This document shows, in pieces, positions 1 through 10,684 of a DNA stretch of 64,000 nucleotides. A program made the position numbers and the translations under genes. The stretch is from assembly GCA_018398585.1 (NCBI GenBank), contig JAGTTD010000008.1, positions 27,519,208 to 27,583,207 of the forward strand. Reading direction: 5' to 3'. Position 1 is the stretch's first letter. Each line of letters starts with the position of its first letter. The notes beneath the pieces were generated by a model. It made no database searches, was not told the DNA's origin, and saw only the letters and a program-made list of their open reading frames with translations. This DNA comes from Simmondsia chinensis. Taxonomy: Eukaryota; Streptophyta; Magnoliopsida; Caryophyllales; Simmondsiaceae.

Positions 1-70
1 CTATTTTAATATGGTGTGGTTGGCGGACGCTATTTCTAAATTTATAATTTTAATTAAGATCCCCATAAAA

Positions 71-168
71 ACCAAAGAGGGTATGCACACGTCGTTATTA
101 AATTTCATTAGAACTCTTAAGTTAAGTATGCTTAGGCGAGAGCCCTTGGGACACTTGGCATGCTGCTT
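71..168 (+). mobile_element. Shortened 5S rRNA-headed SINE
   Basis: Internally deleted copy of the SINE seen complete at 661-893. The first ~65 bp match the 5S-like head (start ACCAAAGAGGG, then ATTAGAACTCTTAAGTTAAG). The sequence then jumps to the family's last ~35 bp (TAGGCGAGAGCCCTTGGGA). The middle ~130 bp, including the 5S C-box part, is missing. Near-identical ~20-bp direct repeats flank it at 51-70 and about 170-190 (both read TAATTA.GA.CCCC..AAAA), so the copy inserted by itself. The deletion happened either before insertion or later inside the copy. Confidence 0.7.
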
Positions 169-526
169 TTAATTAGGACCCCAATTAAAATTAGGCTAAT
201 TTAATTTAGCAGTTGATTTAAAAAATTATTTTGTATGATTAATTTGGTTCCACTGTAAAATTAATGTTAACATGATAAAAATTATTTGAACGGTTGAGTT
301 ATGATTGAATTTGTTGGCTAAATGGTGGGTTTGCATTGGTTGTGCACCTAATGTGATCAAATGTTTAAAAAATATGATACTAATTTGCACGAAGACGAAG
401 TTGATATAATTAATAGGAAAATGACTAAATCGATATATTGGGTGAAGTACAAAAATAATTTACATAAATAATCCTATTTTAAATATTAAATATATCATAA
501 AATATATTTAGCTTTTTTAAAAAATA

Positions 527-527
<1 letters not shown>

Positions 528-571
<44 letters not shown>
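528..571. repeat. (AT)n microsatellite
   Basis: About 22 uninterrupted AT dinucleotides in an AT-rich setting. A separate T run follows at 618-639, next to the target duplication of the SINE at 661. There is no gene in 169-660. Confidence 0.95.
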
Positions 572-573
<2 letters not shown>

Positions 574-660
574 GCTAAATTTATTCCCCTCTATGTCCTA
601 TGAATGTGTTCATTGAATTTTTTTTTTTTTTTTTTTTTTAACCATTAAGGAGTTAAGTAC

Positions 661-893
661 CAAAGAGGGCACCAACACGCTGTCACCGGATCCCATTAGA
701 ACTCCGAAGTTAAATGTGCTAGGGTGAGAGTACCAGGATGGGTGACCTCCTGAGAAGTCCTCACCCTCAGGTTGGGTGCGTAGGGAAACAGCCTCTCTTC
801 AGGCTAACACCCTGAAAGGGGAAGGTTGCGTACATCAGCGCCCCCCAGACCTTGCGTAGGCGGGAGCCCTTGAGGCATTGGGTATGTTTCTTT
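661..893 (+). mobile_element. SINE with 5S rRNA-derived head
   Basis: Non-autonomous retroposon of about 233 bp. Positions 665-765 follow plant 5S rRNA closely (GAACTCCGAAGTTAAATG, then AGGATGGGTGACCTCCTG). The 3' part is of the plant SINE kind: a GCGTACATCAG-like block, CCCCCCAGACC, GTAGGCGGGAGCC, then a T-rich end. Target duplications lie at 641-664 and 894-917 (ACCATTAA..A.TGTTAAGTAC with a few differences). It codes for nothing and would need LINE enzymes to move. It is not a functional 5S gene, because the 3' end of 5S is replaced by the SINE tail. Related copies lie at 71-168 and 56191-56429. Confidence 0.88.
699..760 (+). promoter_or_regulatory. 5S-type internal RNA polymerase III promoter
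   Basis: The A-box, intermediate element and C-box of the 5S internal control region can be followed in order: AACTCCGAAGTTAAATGTGC, then GAGAGTACC, then AGGATGGGTGACCTCC. This is the likely promoter of the SINE. A few bases differ from plant 5S consensus (TTAAATG for TTAAGCG), so activity is uncertain. Confidence 0.7.
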
Positions 894-1236
894 ACCATTA
901 AAGTGTTAAGTACAAAACAAATTCTTTACAGTATAATTCAATACCTTGTCAAGTTTTTTTTTTTCCTTTTAAATAAAATACAAATTCTAGAATGGGCTTA
1001 ATCAAAAAATAACTCAAAACACAAAAAATTAATTTTAACATGTATAAATTCTTTTAAGGAAAATGAAAAATCAGGGTACGCCCCCCTTAGAATTGTCGAT
1101 GATCATGATTCACTTTTAAATACTCTGACTCACCACTACTCTCTCACAATGAGCATTCTATATCTATCACCAAACATCACCATCAATCGCCATTGCAAAG
1201 GAGGACATTAACCACTAACCATTGTGCCCTTCCACC
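894..1236. other. No gene seen
   Basis: AT-rich DNA up to the hAT element. The last 8 bases (1229-1236, CTTCCACC) are the left target duplication of that element. Confidence 0.7.
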
Positions 1237-1508
1237 CAGCGGCGGATCCAGAAATTTGGTGTAGGGGGACTTAAATAAAAAATAATAAATTACATAATAA
1301 AAATTATTAAAAATTTACAGTCGATATTTTTTTAATAGTTCACTACTCAAAAAAATAGAGAAAACGCATCAGATCAAACTAGGAAAGTACTATAAAAATT
1401 TAAAAAAATAACAGAAAATAATATTTCTATATCTTAAATTACTATAAAATAAACATATTATGAATAAAAATTATTATTACCAATATAAATTAAAACAACA
1501 CTAAGCAT

Positions 1509-1724
1509 TTACAAACAGCCCCTTCGAGTTTTCATGTTTTGGAATCGTTCCATAATTGTTTCAACACTAACATCTTCAAAAATACCTTTTTCAACAAAGA
1601 GAATCAAACTATCATTAAGCCATTCATTACCCATTCGGTTGCACCATTTGGTCTTAATGGCATTCATAGCTAAAAATACTCTCTCAACTGTAGCAATTGC
1701 AACCAATTTATATACCAATAACAA
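1509..1724 (-). pseudogene. hAT transposase C-terminal (dimerisation) fragment
   Basis: Seventy-one codons that read like the end of plant hAT transposases of the TTF-type/MYM-type zinc finger group: V-Y-K-L-V, then A-T-V-E-R-V-F-L-A-M (family form ATVERAFSAM), then NRMGNEWLNDSL and a closing RFQNMKTRRG. This is the conserved hAT dimerisation region. The BED/TTF finger and the catalytic DDE region are absent, and no start codon belongs to it, so it cannot be active. It sits near the left end of the small hAT element, in the position and orientation of a 3' coding end. Confidence 0.85.
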
Positions 1725-2040
1725 ATATCAAACAAAGCAACAAAGACCATATTAATCCAAACTCGATAAAGGATTTAAATTTGGAGACAAGTAATTATTC
1801 TCCAATTAAGAAGAAATTTGATATCTCTTACTAAAATTTATAAAATTAGAATTTTAATTAGAGATATATGAAATGAAACCTAAAAGTATTGTATATTATT
1901 ATAAAATCGGACAAAAAATTAACAAAACTTACATTTAATATGGCTGATGCCAGGAGGTAGGTGCGAGAGGAGGATCTGACTAGTAGCGGAGCGGAGGCGC
2001 GGCGAACCGGTGGCCAGGCGGAGGGGGCGGGCGCCGCGGC

Positions 2041-2124
2041 GTGGGGTGGGGGTGGGGTTTCGTTTCAAAAGTTCAGGGGTTTGGGGTGGGGTGGGGTGGG
2101 GTGGGGTGGGGGGGGGGGGGGGGG
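2041..2124 (+). repeat. G-rich GGGGT minisatellite
   Basis: Short GGGGT repeats ending in a run of G. With the second G run at about 2201-2216 this makes the segment strongly strand-asymmetric; it could form G-quadruplexes. It lies inside the hAT remnant. Confidence 0.85.
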
Positions 2125-2129
2125 TATTT

Positions 2130-2293
2130 TATTGGATTAAAATTAATGCCATTTTCATAAAAAAGAAAACAAAACAAATAAAAAAAGTGCAAAAAGGGAA
2201 GGGGGGGGGGGGGGGGTGGTGAAAGTTAGGGATTCGAACTCAGGCTCTCATAGTTATTTATAGGGGCAAAAACCATCAAACTAACCTGTTACT
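2130..2293 (-). mobile_element. Possible tRNA-derived SINE or fragment
   Basis: On the minus strand TAGTTTGATGG resembles a tRNA A-box and GAGTTCGAATCCC resembles a B-box, about 40 bp apart. A homopolymer run and a T-rich, simple end follow. I see no clear target duplication, and the retrotransposon LTR starts 15 bp away. The call rests on the two box motifs only. Confidence 0.3.
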
Positions 2294-2307
2294 TGTGATT
2301 CATATAT

Positions 2308-2568
2308 TATTAGGGAAGGACCCCATTTACTGGGATTACCGCCAACCCTGGCGGTGCCCCTACCCTGGCGGCATCCCTACCCTGGCGGTGCTCCGTACCT
2401 TGACAGCACTCACTCACAACCACACCCAAACTTTTCCTTTCTTTGCCACCTAAACTTCAAGGAGGCTCCTCCCCCCAATCACTATAAATACAACCTCAGC
2501 TACCACAGTAAAGGGGACTTGAGCTCGGTCCTCCCTTAAAAAGAACCTAACAAAAAATCCCCGAAACA
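2308..2568 (+). repeat. 5' LTR of the Tat element
   Basis: 261 bp, ending CCCCGAAACA. The start has decayed from TGTTAAGG to TATTAGGG. U3 holds three units of a ~17-bp CCTGGCGG repeat against four in the 3' LTR, which explains most of the length difference. Transcription from here drives gag-pol. Confidence 0.9.
2483..2490 (+). promoter_or_regulatory. TATA box of the 5' LTR
   Basis: TATAAATA in the context CACTATAAATACAACC, 86 bp before the LTR end. It is conserved in the 3' LTR. This is the likely core promoter of the retrotransposon. Confidence 0.75.
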
Positions 2569-2570
2569 GT

Positions 2571-2588
2571 TGGCGCGGTCTGTGGGAA
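2571..2588 (+). other. Primer binding site of the Tat element
   Basis: TGGCGCGGTCTGTGGGAA starts 2 bp after the LTR. The TGGCGC start suits pairing with a tRNA 3' end, and the sequence is one base off the TGGCGCCGTCTGTGGGAA form common in plant Tat elements. I do not assign the tRNA. Confidence 0.7.
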
Positions 2589-2607
2589 GGGTACTAACAC
2601 TTCCTTC

Positions 2608-4707
2608 ATGTCAAACACCAGTCCTTCTATCCCCCTCCGTCAGGGGGACCACCACGCGGAATACGTAACCCGGGAACAATTCAACCAATTACGACATCAA
2701 CGCAGTCAGTTTCTTACTCAAATGGCAGATAATGGCACCAGAGGGGTCCCAAACCCCGGCCACTCCACCACCACTCCAGGAGCCTCCAGGCACACTCCAA
2801 CCGAAAGTCAAAGCCCGGTCACTGAGTCTAACGCTAACGACCACCACAACTATGCGAGTCATAGCCACCAGCAAAACACCGGATTGGGGGTAATGCCGCC
2901 AGTACCGGGGACCCACTCGCCTTTTACATCCCGAATGCTCCGGGCACCTGTAGGAAAGGTAAAAATCCCTAACATGGGCACATTTGATGGGACTCAGGAT
3001 CCTAAGGACCATCTAGCTAGTTTTGCGGCACGAATGTACTTGCAGGATGTAGGGGAGGAGGTTTGGTGCAAATGCTTTCCCGCCACCCTCAAAGGGGCTG
3101 CGCAAAGCTGGTTCTCCTCCCTCCCACAATCATCCATTGACGGATTTATGGAGCTCTCTGAGCGATTCACACGTCACTTTGTAAGTAATAAGAAAAGAAG
3201 GAGAACGGCTGCACATCTCCTTAAGCTACGGCTGAATGAGTTCGAACCCTTAAGAAGTTATGTAAGACGATTCACTCGCGCCACGATCGATGTTGCCAAC
3301 CTCTCTGACGAAATGACCATCACTGCCTTCGTCAACGGATTACAGAATTCCCCCTTTAAGTCTGCGCTGGCTAAGGGGACACCGGTAACCGTAGATGACC
3401 TATGGTGCAAAGCCAATAAATATATCGCCACCGAAGACGTGATGCAAGTAACACCAAGGCCTGAAGTAGTTCAGGTGGGGACCTCTCTGAGGCCAAAAGA
3501 GGGTTTCAAACCACCACCAGGGGGCGCCCGGCCACCCAAGCGGCGCAAGCCCACCTTTATGACCCAAATTCTGCCAGAAGCCGCAAGGCCGCTATTGGCA
3601 ATAAAAGCAGGAGAACATCCAAAGGACCCAAAAGGCAAGGAAAAAGATAAATGGTGCGCTTATCACCAAATGGCCACCCACAATACTGCAGAATGCCACG
3701 TATTGCAAGCCCGCTTAGAAGAAGCAGAACGCACGGAACTGTGGGTAGAGTATGCAGGTTTACAAAGAATAAAAACGGGAAAAAATCGCAACGAAGACGC
3801 CCATGACCCAGGATCAAGCAAGACCATGCCCCCGATCATCGCCACCATCATAAGGGGAAAGCCGCTGGCAAAAGGGAAATTAGAGGTCAAGGAAAGAGGG
3901 AAGGGGTCCTTCCCTACACATGGCAAACCCAAATGCATAGGTTTCATAGAAGAGGATGCTCAAGGAATTGACGCAAACCAAGAGGACCCTTTGGTCATAA
4001 CCACTGATATCTGTGGATATGTCATCCACAAAATCTTGGTCGACCAAGGAAGTTCTGTAGATGTGCTCTTCTTAAGCTGCTTCCCCCGGATGGGGATGTC
4101 TGCCTCTTCCCTTATCCCCACGGCAAGCCCCGTCGTAGGGTTTACTGGAATTCCTGTTATACCTAAGGGAAGGATACTTGTATCCGCCACCTTTTAGGGC
4201 AAAGGGGGACAGCGCACCATCAAGATTGAATTCTTGGTCATAGACGCTCCTTCATCCTATAATGCTATCCTTGGAAGGCCTTCTTTGAATCAACTAAGAG
4301 CCGTGATCTCCACCTATCATCTAGCCGTGAAGTTCGAAAGCAACTCTGGCAACACCATGACCGTTCGTGGCAGACAAGGCTTCCTCTCCGAGTACTACCA
4401 TAACTTCCCCGATTTACCCTTAATCACGGCCGAACCAGCTGAACCTCAGCCTCCCTTAAGCTCGGACCTGGCCTCCTCAGCTCTAGAAAAGTATGAGTTA
4501 GACCTGGGGCGGCACACCTATATAGGCGCCACGGCCCCTTCTCACCGGAAAGAAAGAATCGGCGGACTCTTAAAGCAATATCGAGACGTCTTCGCATTTT
4601 CTGCTGATGAAATTTTCGGAATACCACTTGACGTGATCACTCACCAGCTCAATGTTCAAAGTGACAAAAAACCAGTGAAACAACAAAAAGCGCAACTTTT
4701 GCGCTGA
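2608..4707 (+). pseudogene. gag: gag-protease of the Tat element, broken
   Basis: One frame from the ATG at 2608, interrupted by a TAG at 4195-4197 and ended by a TGA at 4705. Residues ~115-260 form the retrotransposon gag (capsid) domain, with DPKDHLASF, AQSWFSSLP and FVSNKKRRRTAAHLL. Around residue 350 lies a zinc-knuckle-like C-A-Y-H...H...C with spacing CX2HX4HX4C, where His replaces the usual second Cys. The retropepsin active site DQGSS is at about residue 479. The TAG falls inside the protease, and protease sequence continues in frame after it (SYNAILGRPSLN). A frame change at about 4685 separates this part from RT. Gag would form the particle and the protease would cut the polyprotein, but neither can be made whole here. 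Confidence 0.88.
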
Positions 4708-5566
4708 GCGAAACGAGGCCGTCAAGCTGGAGGTACAAAAGCTGATCCGTGCGGGATCCATTAGAGAGGTGGCCTACCCAGAATGACTAGCTGACGTGGT
4801 CCTAGTAAAAAAGGCGAATGGGAGTTGGAGGCTGTGTGTCGATTTCATGGACCTCAACAATGCCTGCCCAAAGGATTCTTACCCTTTGCCCAAGATAGAT
4901 AAATTAGTAGACTCAATAGTAGGTTGCGAGCTATTCAGCTTTATGGATGCTTTTTCAGGTTACCATCAGATCCACATGCATTCTGATGATGAAGAGAAAA
5001 CTTCCTTCATAACAGCTGAAGGCACATACTGCTACAAGGTTATGCCATTTGGCCTCAAAAAAGCTGGCGCCACATATCAAAGACTGGTTCACAAAATTTT
5101 TAGCTCTCAAATCGGCCGCAACATGGAAGTCTATGTGGACGACATGATAGTTAAATCTCGGAGGAGCCTGGATCACATTGACGATTTAAGGGAGGCTCTG
5201 GAAGCTCTCAGAACGTACAAAATGAAACTCAACCCTGAGAAGTGCTCATTCGCGGTACCTGAAGGAAAGTTCTTGGGATTTATTTTCAGCGACAGAGGAA
5301 TAGAAGCCAACCCTAGAAAGATAAGCACTATCCTTGAAATGGGGTCACCCCGTTCCTCCAAAGACGTCCAAAAGCTCGCCGGCTGCATGGCCTCTCTCAA
5401 CAGATTCATTAGCCGTTCAGCCGATAAGGCCATGCCGTTCTTCAAGGCATTACGAAATAAGCAACCTTTCCATTGGAATGAGGAATGCGAATGTGCCTTC
5501 CAGCAGTTAAAGCAATATTTAGCTCAACTTCTGTTATTACCTCTCTCGAGCCAAACGAGCGGCTGA
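4687..5566 (+). pseudogene. pol: Reverse transcriptase of the Tat element, broken
   Basis: Ty3/gypsy RT in a frame shifted from gag. Recognisable are the WRLCVDF block, FMDAFSGYHQI (catalytic Asp), PFGLKKAGATYQ and the intact active site YVDD followed by MIVKSR. The thumb and connection follow (KFLGFIFS, DVQKLAGCMASLNRF). A TGA at 4784-4786 interrupts the N-terminal part where the family has Trp. At about 5540 a frameshift drops the reading into a stop at 5566. All catalytic motifs survive, so decay is by stops and shifts rather than loss of the domain, unlike the second copy at 51 kb. Confidence 0.9.
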
Positions 5567-6453
5567 GCATTTACCTAGCCATTTCAGAAAGCACCACCAG
5601 TGCCGTGCTAATAGCCAACAGAGAAGGCAAGCAACTCCCGGTGTACTTCGTAAGCTAGTCCCTCAAGAATGCCGAAAAGAGATACCCCGCCATCGAAAAG
5701 ACGGCGTTAACCCTAGTTACTGCCGCACGAAAGTTGAGACCCTATTTTCCGGCCCATACTGTGCTCACTCATCTCCCCTTCCGAAAGCTGTTAGGAAAGT
5801 TGGATTGTTCAGGAAGGATGTTGAAATGGGCAGTAGAACTCTCAGAGCATGACATACAGTATTTGCCCCGCCACGCCATCAAGGTGCAAGCCCTGGCCGA
5901 CTTCCTGGTGGAATGTAGCTTTGAGATACCCGAACTAACAATCTCTCCTAAAGAAGGTCACCTCTGGAGGCTATTCATCGACGGTTCCGTCAACCAGGGG
6001 GGTAACGGCGCGGGTATCATGCTAATAAATCCAGAAGGTGAGCCCATGGAATATGCGGTAAAACTCAACTTTTATGCCACGAACAATGAAACTGAGTATG
6101 AGGCCCTACTCCTGGGCATCGACTATGCTACAACGGTAGGCGCCAAGCATGTCAAGGCTTTGAGCGACTTAGAGTTGGTAGTAAACCAGGTAACTGGGGA
6201 ATACGGAGTGAAGGAACCCCACTTGGCGCAATACCTCGACCTAGTCCTGAAACGAATCTCTGGGTTGGAAAGTTTCAGTATACGGGGAATCTCCTGCGAA
6301 AACAATAAACGGGCCGATAGGCTAAGCCGAATGGCTAGCTTCAGACACGTAGTAGAAAAAGAGGAAGGAGAAGTTCAGATACAGGAAGTCGATGTAAAGT
6401 ACCTAAACCGACCCTTTCCTTACGACTCAATGCAAATACAGTATGAGGAATGA
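5545..6453 (+). pseudogene. RNase H pair of the Tat element, broken
   Basis: The first half is the rest of the Ty3/gypsy RNase H, ending in the tether LADFLVEC. It holds a TAG at 5656-5658. The second half is an extra archaeal-type RNase H, a mark of the Tat lineage: LFIDGSVNQGG (first Asp), NNETEYEALLLG (Glu), SDLELVVNQ (Asp; family form SDSQLVV) and NNKRADRLSRMAS (last Asp). All four acidic positions are present. The reading ends at a TGA at 6451-6453 where the family continues, and the same frame goes on into the integrase. Confidence 0.87.
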
Positions 6454-7686
6454 TGGATGCGCCCTATCGTGGATTTCCTTGTGCAAAATAAGACACCCGC
6501 GGACAAAAAGGAAGCGTGAAAGTTACAACGACAAGCAGCCCGCTTCGTGATAATCGACCAACAACTCTATAAAAAGACGTTCACATACCCCCTGCTGAAA
6601 TGCCTAACCCTGGAGGAGGGAAATTAAGTGCTAAGAGAGATCCATGAAGGAATTTGTAGAGTACACGTTGGGAAGCGAACGTTAGTAAGAATGGCACTCA
6701 GAATGGGGTATTTTTGGCCCACCATGGAAAGAGATGCCACCACGCTAGCACGAAAGTGCGATAAATGTCAGAAATATGCCCCACTGATCCACGCCACAAC
6801 GGTACCACTACACCCCATCATTGACCCCATACCTTTTGACCAATGGGGGATGGACATCTTGGGCCCATTCCCGATATCCAGTGGCCAAAGGAAATTCCTG
6901 ATAGTGACCGTAGACTACTTCAGCAAATGGGTAGAGGCGGAGGCAGTAGCCAGTATCACTGACCACGCCACCCGCCAGTTCCTATGGAAGAACATCGTGA
7001 CCCGCTTCGGAATCCCACGAGCCATCATAACGAATAATGGAACACAGCTCAGTTCACCGCGATTCTGCAATTATTGTCAGCACCTGAAGATCTCGCTCCA
7101 CTTCGCATCAGTAGCCTACCCGCAAAGCAATGGGCAAGTAGAAGCCGAGAACAAGCAGATACTTGTAGGATTACGGCAAAGGTTGGATGAGGCAAAAGGG
7201 AAATGGTTGGAAGAATTACCTAGCGTTCTCTGGGCCCACCGCACCTCCTATCATGTAGCTACGGGAGAAACTCCCTTCATGCTGGTTTATGGCGCAGAAG
7301 CCGTGATCCCCATAGAAGTAGGAGAGCCCAGCTATCGAACTCAAGGATACAGCCGGCTTGAAAATGGAGAATTACGAAGACACTCCCTTGATCTAATTGG
7401 CAAAATCAGGGAAAATGCCCTTCTCCGCATAACGGCCCAGAAGCAGCGGATATCCCAGTATTACAATAAGCATGTAAGGCCTAGAAGTGTGGAAATAGGA
7501 GACCTAGTACTCCGTCGCGCAAGCATTACCCACGGCATCAGATCAGGAAAGGTGGCCGCAAACTGGGAAGGTCCCTACCATGTAAGTGCGAAACTAGGAA
7601 ACGGGAGCTATAAGCTGCAACACCTCAATGGTCTCGAAATGCCGCGATCCTGGAACATGAAGAATCTTAAAAAAAATTATGTATAA
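6454..7686 (+). pseudogene. Integrase of the Tat element, broken
   Basis: Same frame as the RNase H part, with in-frame stops at 6517-6519 (TGA) and 6625-6627 (TAA); open from 6628 to the TAA after 7683. The HHCC zinc-binding end is visible (CDKCQKYAP). In the catalytic core the first Asp is present (WGMDILGPF). The second Asp is replaced by Asn (ITNNGTQL; family form SDNGTQF). The Glu is present (YPQSNGQVEAEN). The C-terminal part has the GETPFMLVYGAEAVIP block and the GPY module. The Asn change alone should abolish strand transfer. Confidence 0.9.
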
Positions 7687-8007
7687 AAGTCAGACCTCAT
7701 AAACCACTCAATAATAGGCATAAGGATCTTAGAGCTCGTACGATCTCAAAATGTGTACTAATATATATATAATATTGTATGATACAACATCCTGTCTACA
7801 ACATTATGTGCTATAGGTTGCGTACAAAAACCACCATAAGAATACAACCCGCAGATCACAAGTTTACAAAATGCGCCTGTGAACTACTGTTACAAAAAAA
7901 AAAGGCATAGACATAGGCCCCAAAAAAAGGATCTTTTCTACATTAAGAACGACTCTTATCTAGAAAACAAAAAAAGAGCAGCAAGTAAGAGGGAAAAAGG
8001 AAGGTAA
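7687..8007. other. Spacer between integrase and antisense gene
   Basis: No coding signal. AT-rich with a short TA run at 7762-7775 and several A runs. It would contain the converging 3' ends of the plus-strand pol transcript and the minus-strand gene. Confidence 0.6.
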
Positions 8008-10621
8008 TTATGGCTGCCGGCTGCTAGATCCTCTTCTAGTACGTGCAAGATCCCGATGAAGTTGATCCGCCACTCGTTGAAGCAGCTCTTGACCCAAGCC
8101 AGGACGACTCTAAAGCAGGCGGCTGGCAAAGCGTGAAAGACCCGAAGTCAAACCCTGCCAGTAGGAAGAATTCATCAAACCGCGAAACTCCATGCTAGTT
8201 TTAAATTGAGTAACGGCATTCGCAGCATTCTCTGCAGCTCTTGAGCTCTCTACCTGACATCGTCGCGCTTCATCCTGTAATATTTCTAAGCGCACCTAGT
8301 AAGATGCTAGTTCTTCCCATAACGCTTGCGTCTCTCTCTCCTTCTCCTCCGCTATCCTCTTTTTCTCCTCATGACTCTGCCTCGCCTCCTCTAGAGCAGT
8401 ATCCTTCTCCTTTTGTAACAAGGACAGTGTCTGGGCTCCTTCTTCTCTAGCCAATCCCAGCTCCTGTACCATAATGGCAAGATCCCAATTTTCACCCTCT
8501 AACCGGGCGAGTTCTTTAGTGACCTTGTCCTTCTCCTGGAACCAACGCGAAACCATAGTGGTAATCCATGAGCTAGCCTACAACCACGAACGTAAACATG
8601 GACAAATAAGTTCAAAAACGGCCATAAAAACTCCAACACAATAAAGACACTACCTTCAGAGCATAGGTCGCGATCGTGTCTCCTGTAGCCGCCGAGGGTG
8701 CTTCGGAAGGAAGTGCGGTATGGCTCACCCTTTGGATAAGATCTACACCATCACGAGGAGAAAGGACGGAAGAGCCATCAAAAGAAGAAACTCCAGGAGG
8801 AAAACTCCCATCATCGGCCGTCGCCCCATCCCGTGAAGAGGGTAGCTCCTGCCCTAACGAAGGACCCTGAAAAGGGTCCGATGCTAACGATAGATCAATT
8901 CGGAAGAAAGGTGGGAACCTATCAGCACCATCATCACCCCCAACCTCCGGATCGCCAAGAAAAGGGGTCAAAGGAGGTGTCTGGCTTAAAAACTTGGTAC
9001 GAACAGACACCCTTTCAACAACACCTTCCCTCAAAGGTTCCTCAATACTGACTCGCCTCTCGGGACCTCGTTCAACTACCGGTACCTCACTTACGCCCGA
9101 AAACTCACAGGGAGCCTGGGGGTCAGCCGCCTCTGGGATGGCAGTCACAGGAACGCCAACTGGTATATCTTCAGGAAAAAGTCTTGGAGGCTCTGGAGGA
9201 GTGGCAACAACGGTCACCTCCGCTCCACCAAGAGGTGGCCCAGCCGCTTCTGTAACAACAACCGTAGATGCATCATCGGTACTCCCCTCGGAAGAAGGGA
9301 GCAATGATTCATCACAGGCCATTACAGTGTCAACAGCGACACCCTCTGAAGAACCAGCCACTGCCTCAGTCACCCCGACATCCGAAGAAAGAACAGACCC
9401 CCCTGGGGCAGGAGAGGCCTGTACCACGGGAATCTCGGTCACTTCACCCTGCGAAGAAGGCATGGTCTCCATAGCTTCCTCCGCCTGTGCTGCAGCTTTA
9501 GATTTCTTCCGCTTTTTTGGGTGTGGCCTAGAAGATTCTTCTATGCTTCCTGCGGACACTCTCTTCTCCACCCAGGACGACGCACGACCCGCAACGCTGC
9601 CCCATTTCTCTCTCTCGACTACCCTATCGCTGCCCTGACGATAATCCTTGGTAAGTCAAATAATGTCTACATCAGCCTCCGGCCCTAGAACAACAACAAC
9701 AAACAAAAAAGAGCTAGTTAGAACAAAATCTGATAACTGACTACAAAAAGAGAAGGGGAACCCCCCCGTTTCTGGGCCAAAGAATCTCTTACCACTTCCT
9801 GGCCAGGCATATAAACCTGCTTTTATAAGCACCCTCTCCTGAGCAAAAATTTCCTTGGTGGCCACAAACCGAGAATCCAATTCCCGTTCAAAATATCGGA
9901 CCACCTCTTCATCAACAGACGAAAGCTCATCTGCGGAAGGGGTATTGACCTTATTTATTTTTGTCCAGTGCGTAGGAAGGAGTAAGGGTTGCGAAGGCTT
10001 CACCCACAAAAATTTATTCTGCCACAGACTCAACTTAGACGGGTTATTCTCTACAAACTTCACTCCCGACCTTCCCTCAAATGTGACCACCTCCCTTAAT
10101 TGCCTAGCCCGAAATAAATAATCAAAACTGTGAGTGGAAGGGGTCAGTCCCGCCACAAAACAAGTAATTAAATATCCATAAATGTACCTATACCCGTTCG
10201 GGCTAATCTGACTAGGACATAAAGAATACTGCCTAAAAACCCACTCTAAAATATTGGGCAAGGGAAACCTTAATCCCGCCTCTAAAGAATCTAAAGTAAC
10301 CGAGAAAGACCCCGGATGATGAGGAAACAAGATGTTGTCACTCTCCCCTTGGCCGATAATCTCGTAGTCATTAGGAAAGTAGAACTTATCTCGAAATTGT
10401 TTAATCCCCTCAACAGAAGACACAGAGGACACAAGCGACCCCAAAGGAAGAGCCAATGCTGCCTCTGGAAACTGGGCACGAACCGCCTCCTCCTTCGAGG
10501 ATTGTGCAGGCGAAGGAGCCAGCCAAGACAGCGGTTCTGCCGCCAAACCTTCCTCTGTGGATGCCTCCCCAGCACCACCCTGGCGACTCTGACTTGGTCG
10601 TGATCTTTTCGGAGCCATATT
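8008..10621 (-). pseudogene. Antisense gene, putative gypsy-type transposon protein (three exons)
   Basis: Minus-strand gene inside the retrotransposon's 3' part. Exon A (10621 to 9793, ATG at 10618) has the plant 'putative gypsy type transposon' (Transposase_28-like) pattern: RFPLPNILEWVFRQY, SPNGYRYIYGYLI, WQNKFLWVKP. A donor GTAAGA at 9792 and an acceptor TTCTAG near 9690 join it to exon B (low-complexity Ser/Pro/Glu-rich linker with a PKKRKKS nuclear-signal-like patch). A donor GGTAGTG near 8655 and acceptor TTGTAG near 8580 lead to exon C, a charged coiled coil (EKDKVTKELARLEGEN..). The frame is kept across both junctions. One in-frame stop lies in exon B (9656-9658, TGA) and two in exon C (8296-8298 and 8110-8112, both TAG), so it is a pseudogene. 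The function of this family is not known to me. Confidence 0.72.
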
Positions 10622-10684
10622 CTAAAAAGAAACAGCAAAGACAAGAAGATAAAAAGAAAAGAGGTCAGAAGGAAGAGGTCTTAC

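Noticed and set aside
661..765. A functional 5S rRNA gene
   Set aside because: Only the 5' and middle part of 5S is present; it runs into a SINE tail and is flanked by long target duplications.
8994..9638. Plus-strand open frame of 214 codons
   Set aside because: It is the complement of the low-complexity linker of the minus-strand antisense gene; Ser/Thr/Pro richness keeps it open.
9656..9790. The C-terminal hydrophobic tail of the 320-codon antisense frame
   Set aside because: It is better explained as intron: a good donor and acceptor border it, and the frame continues after them.
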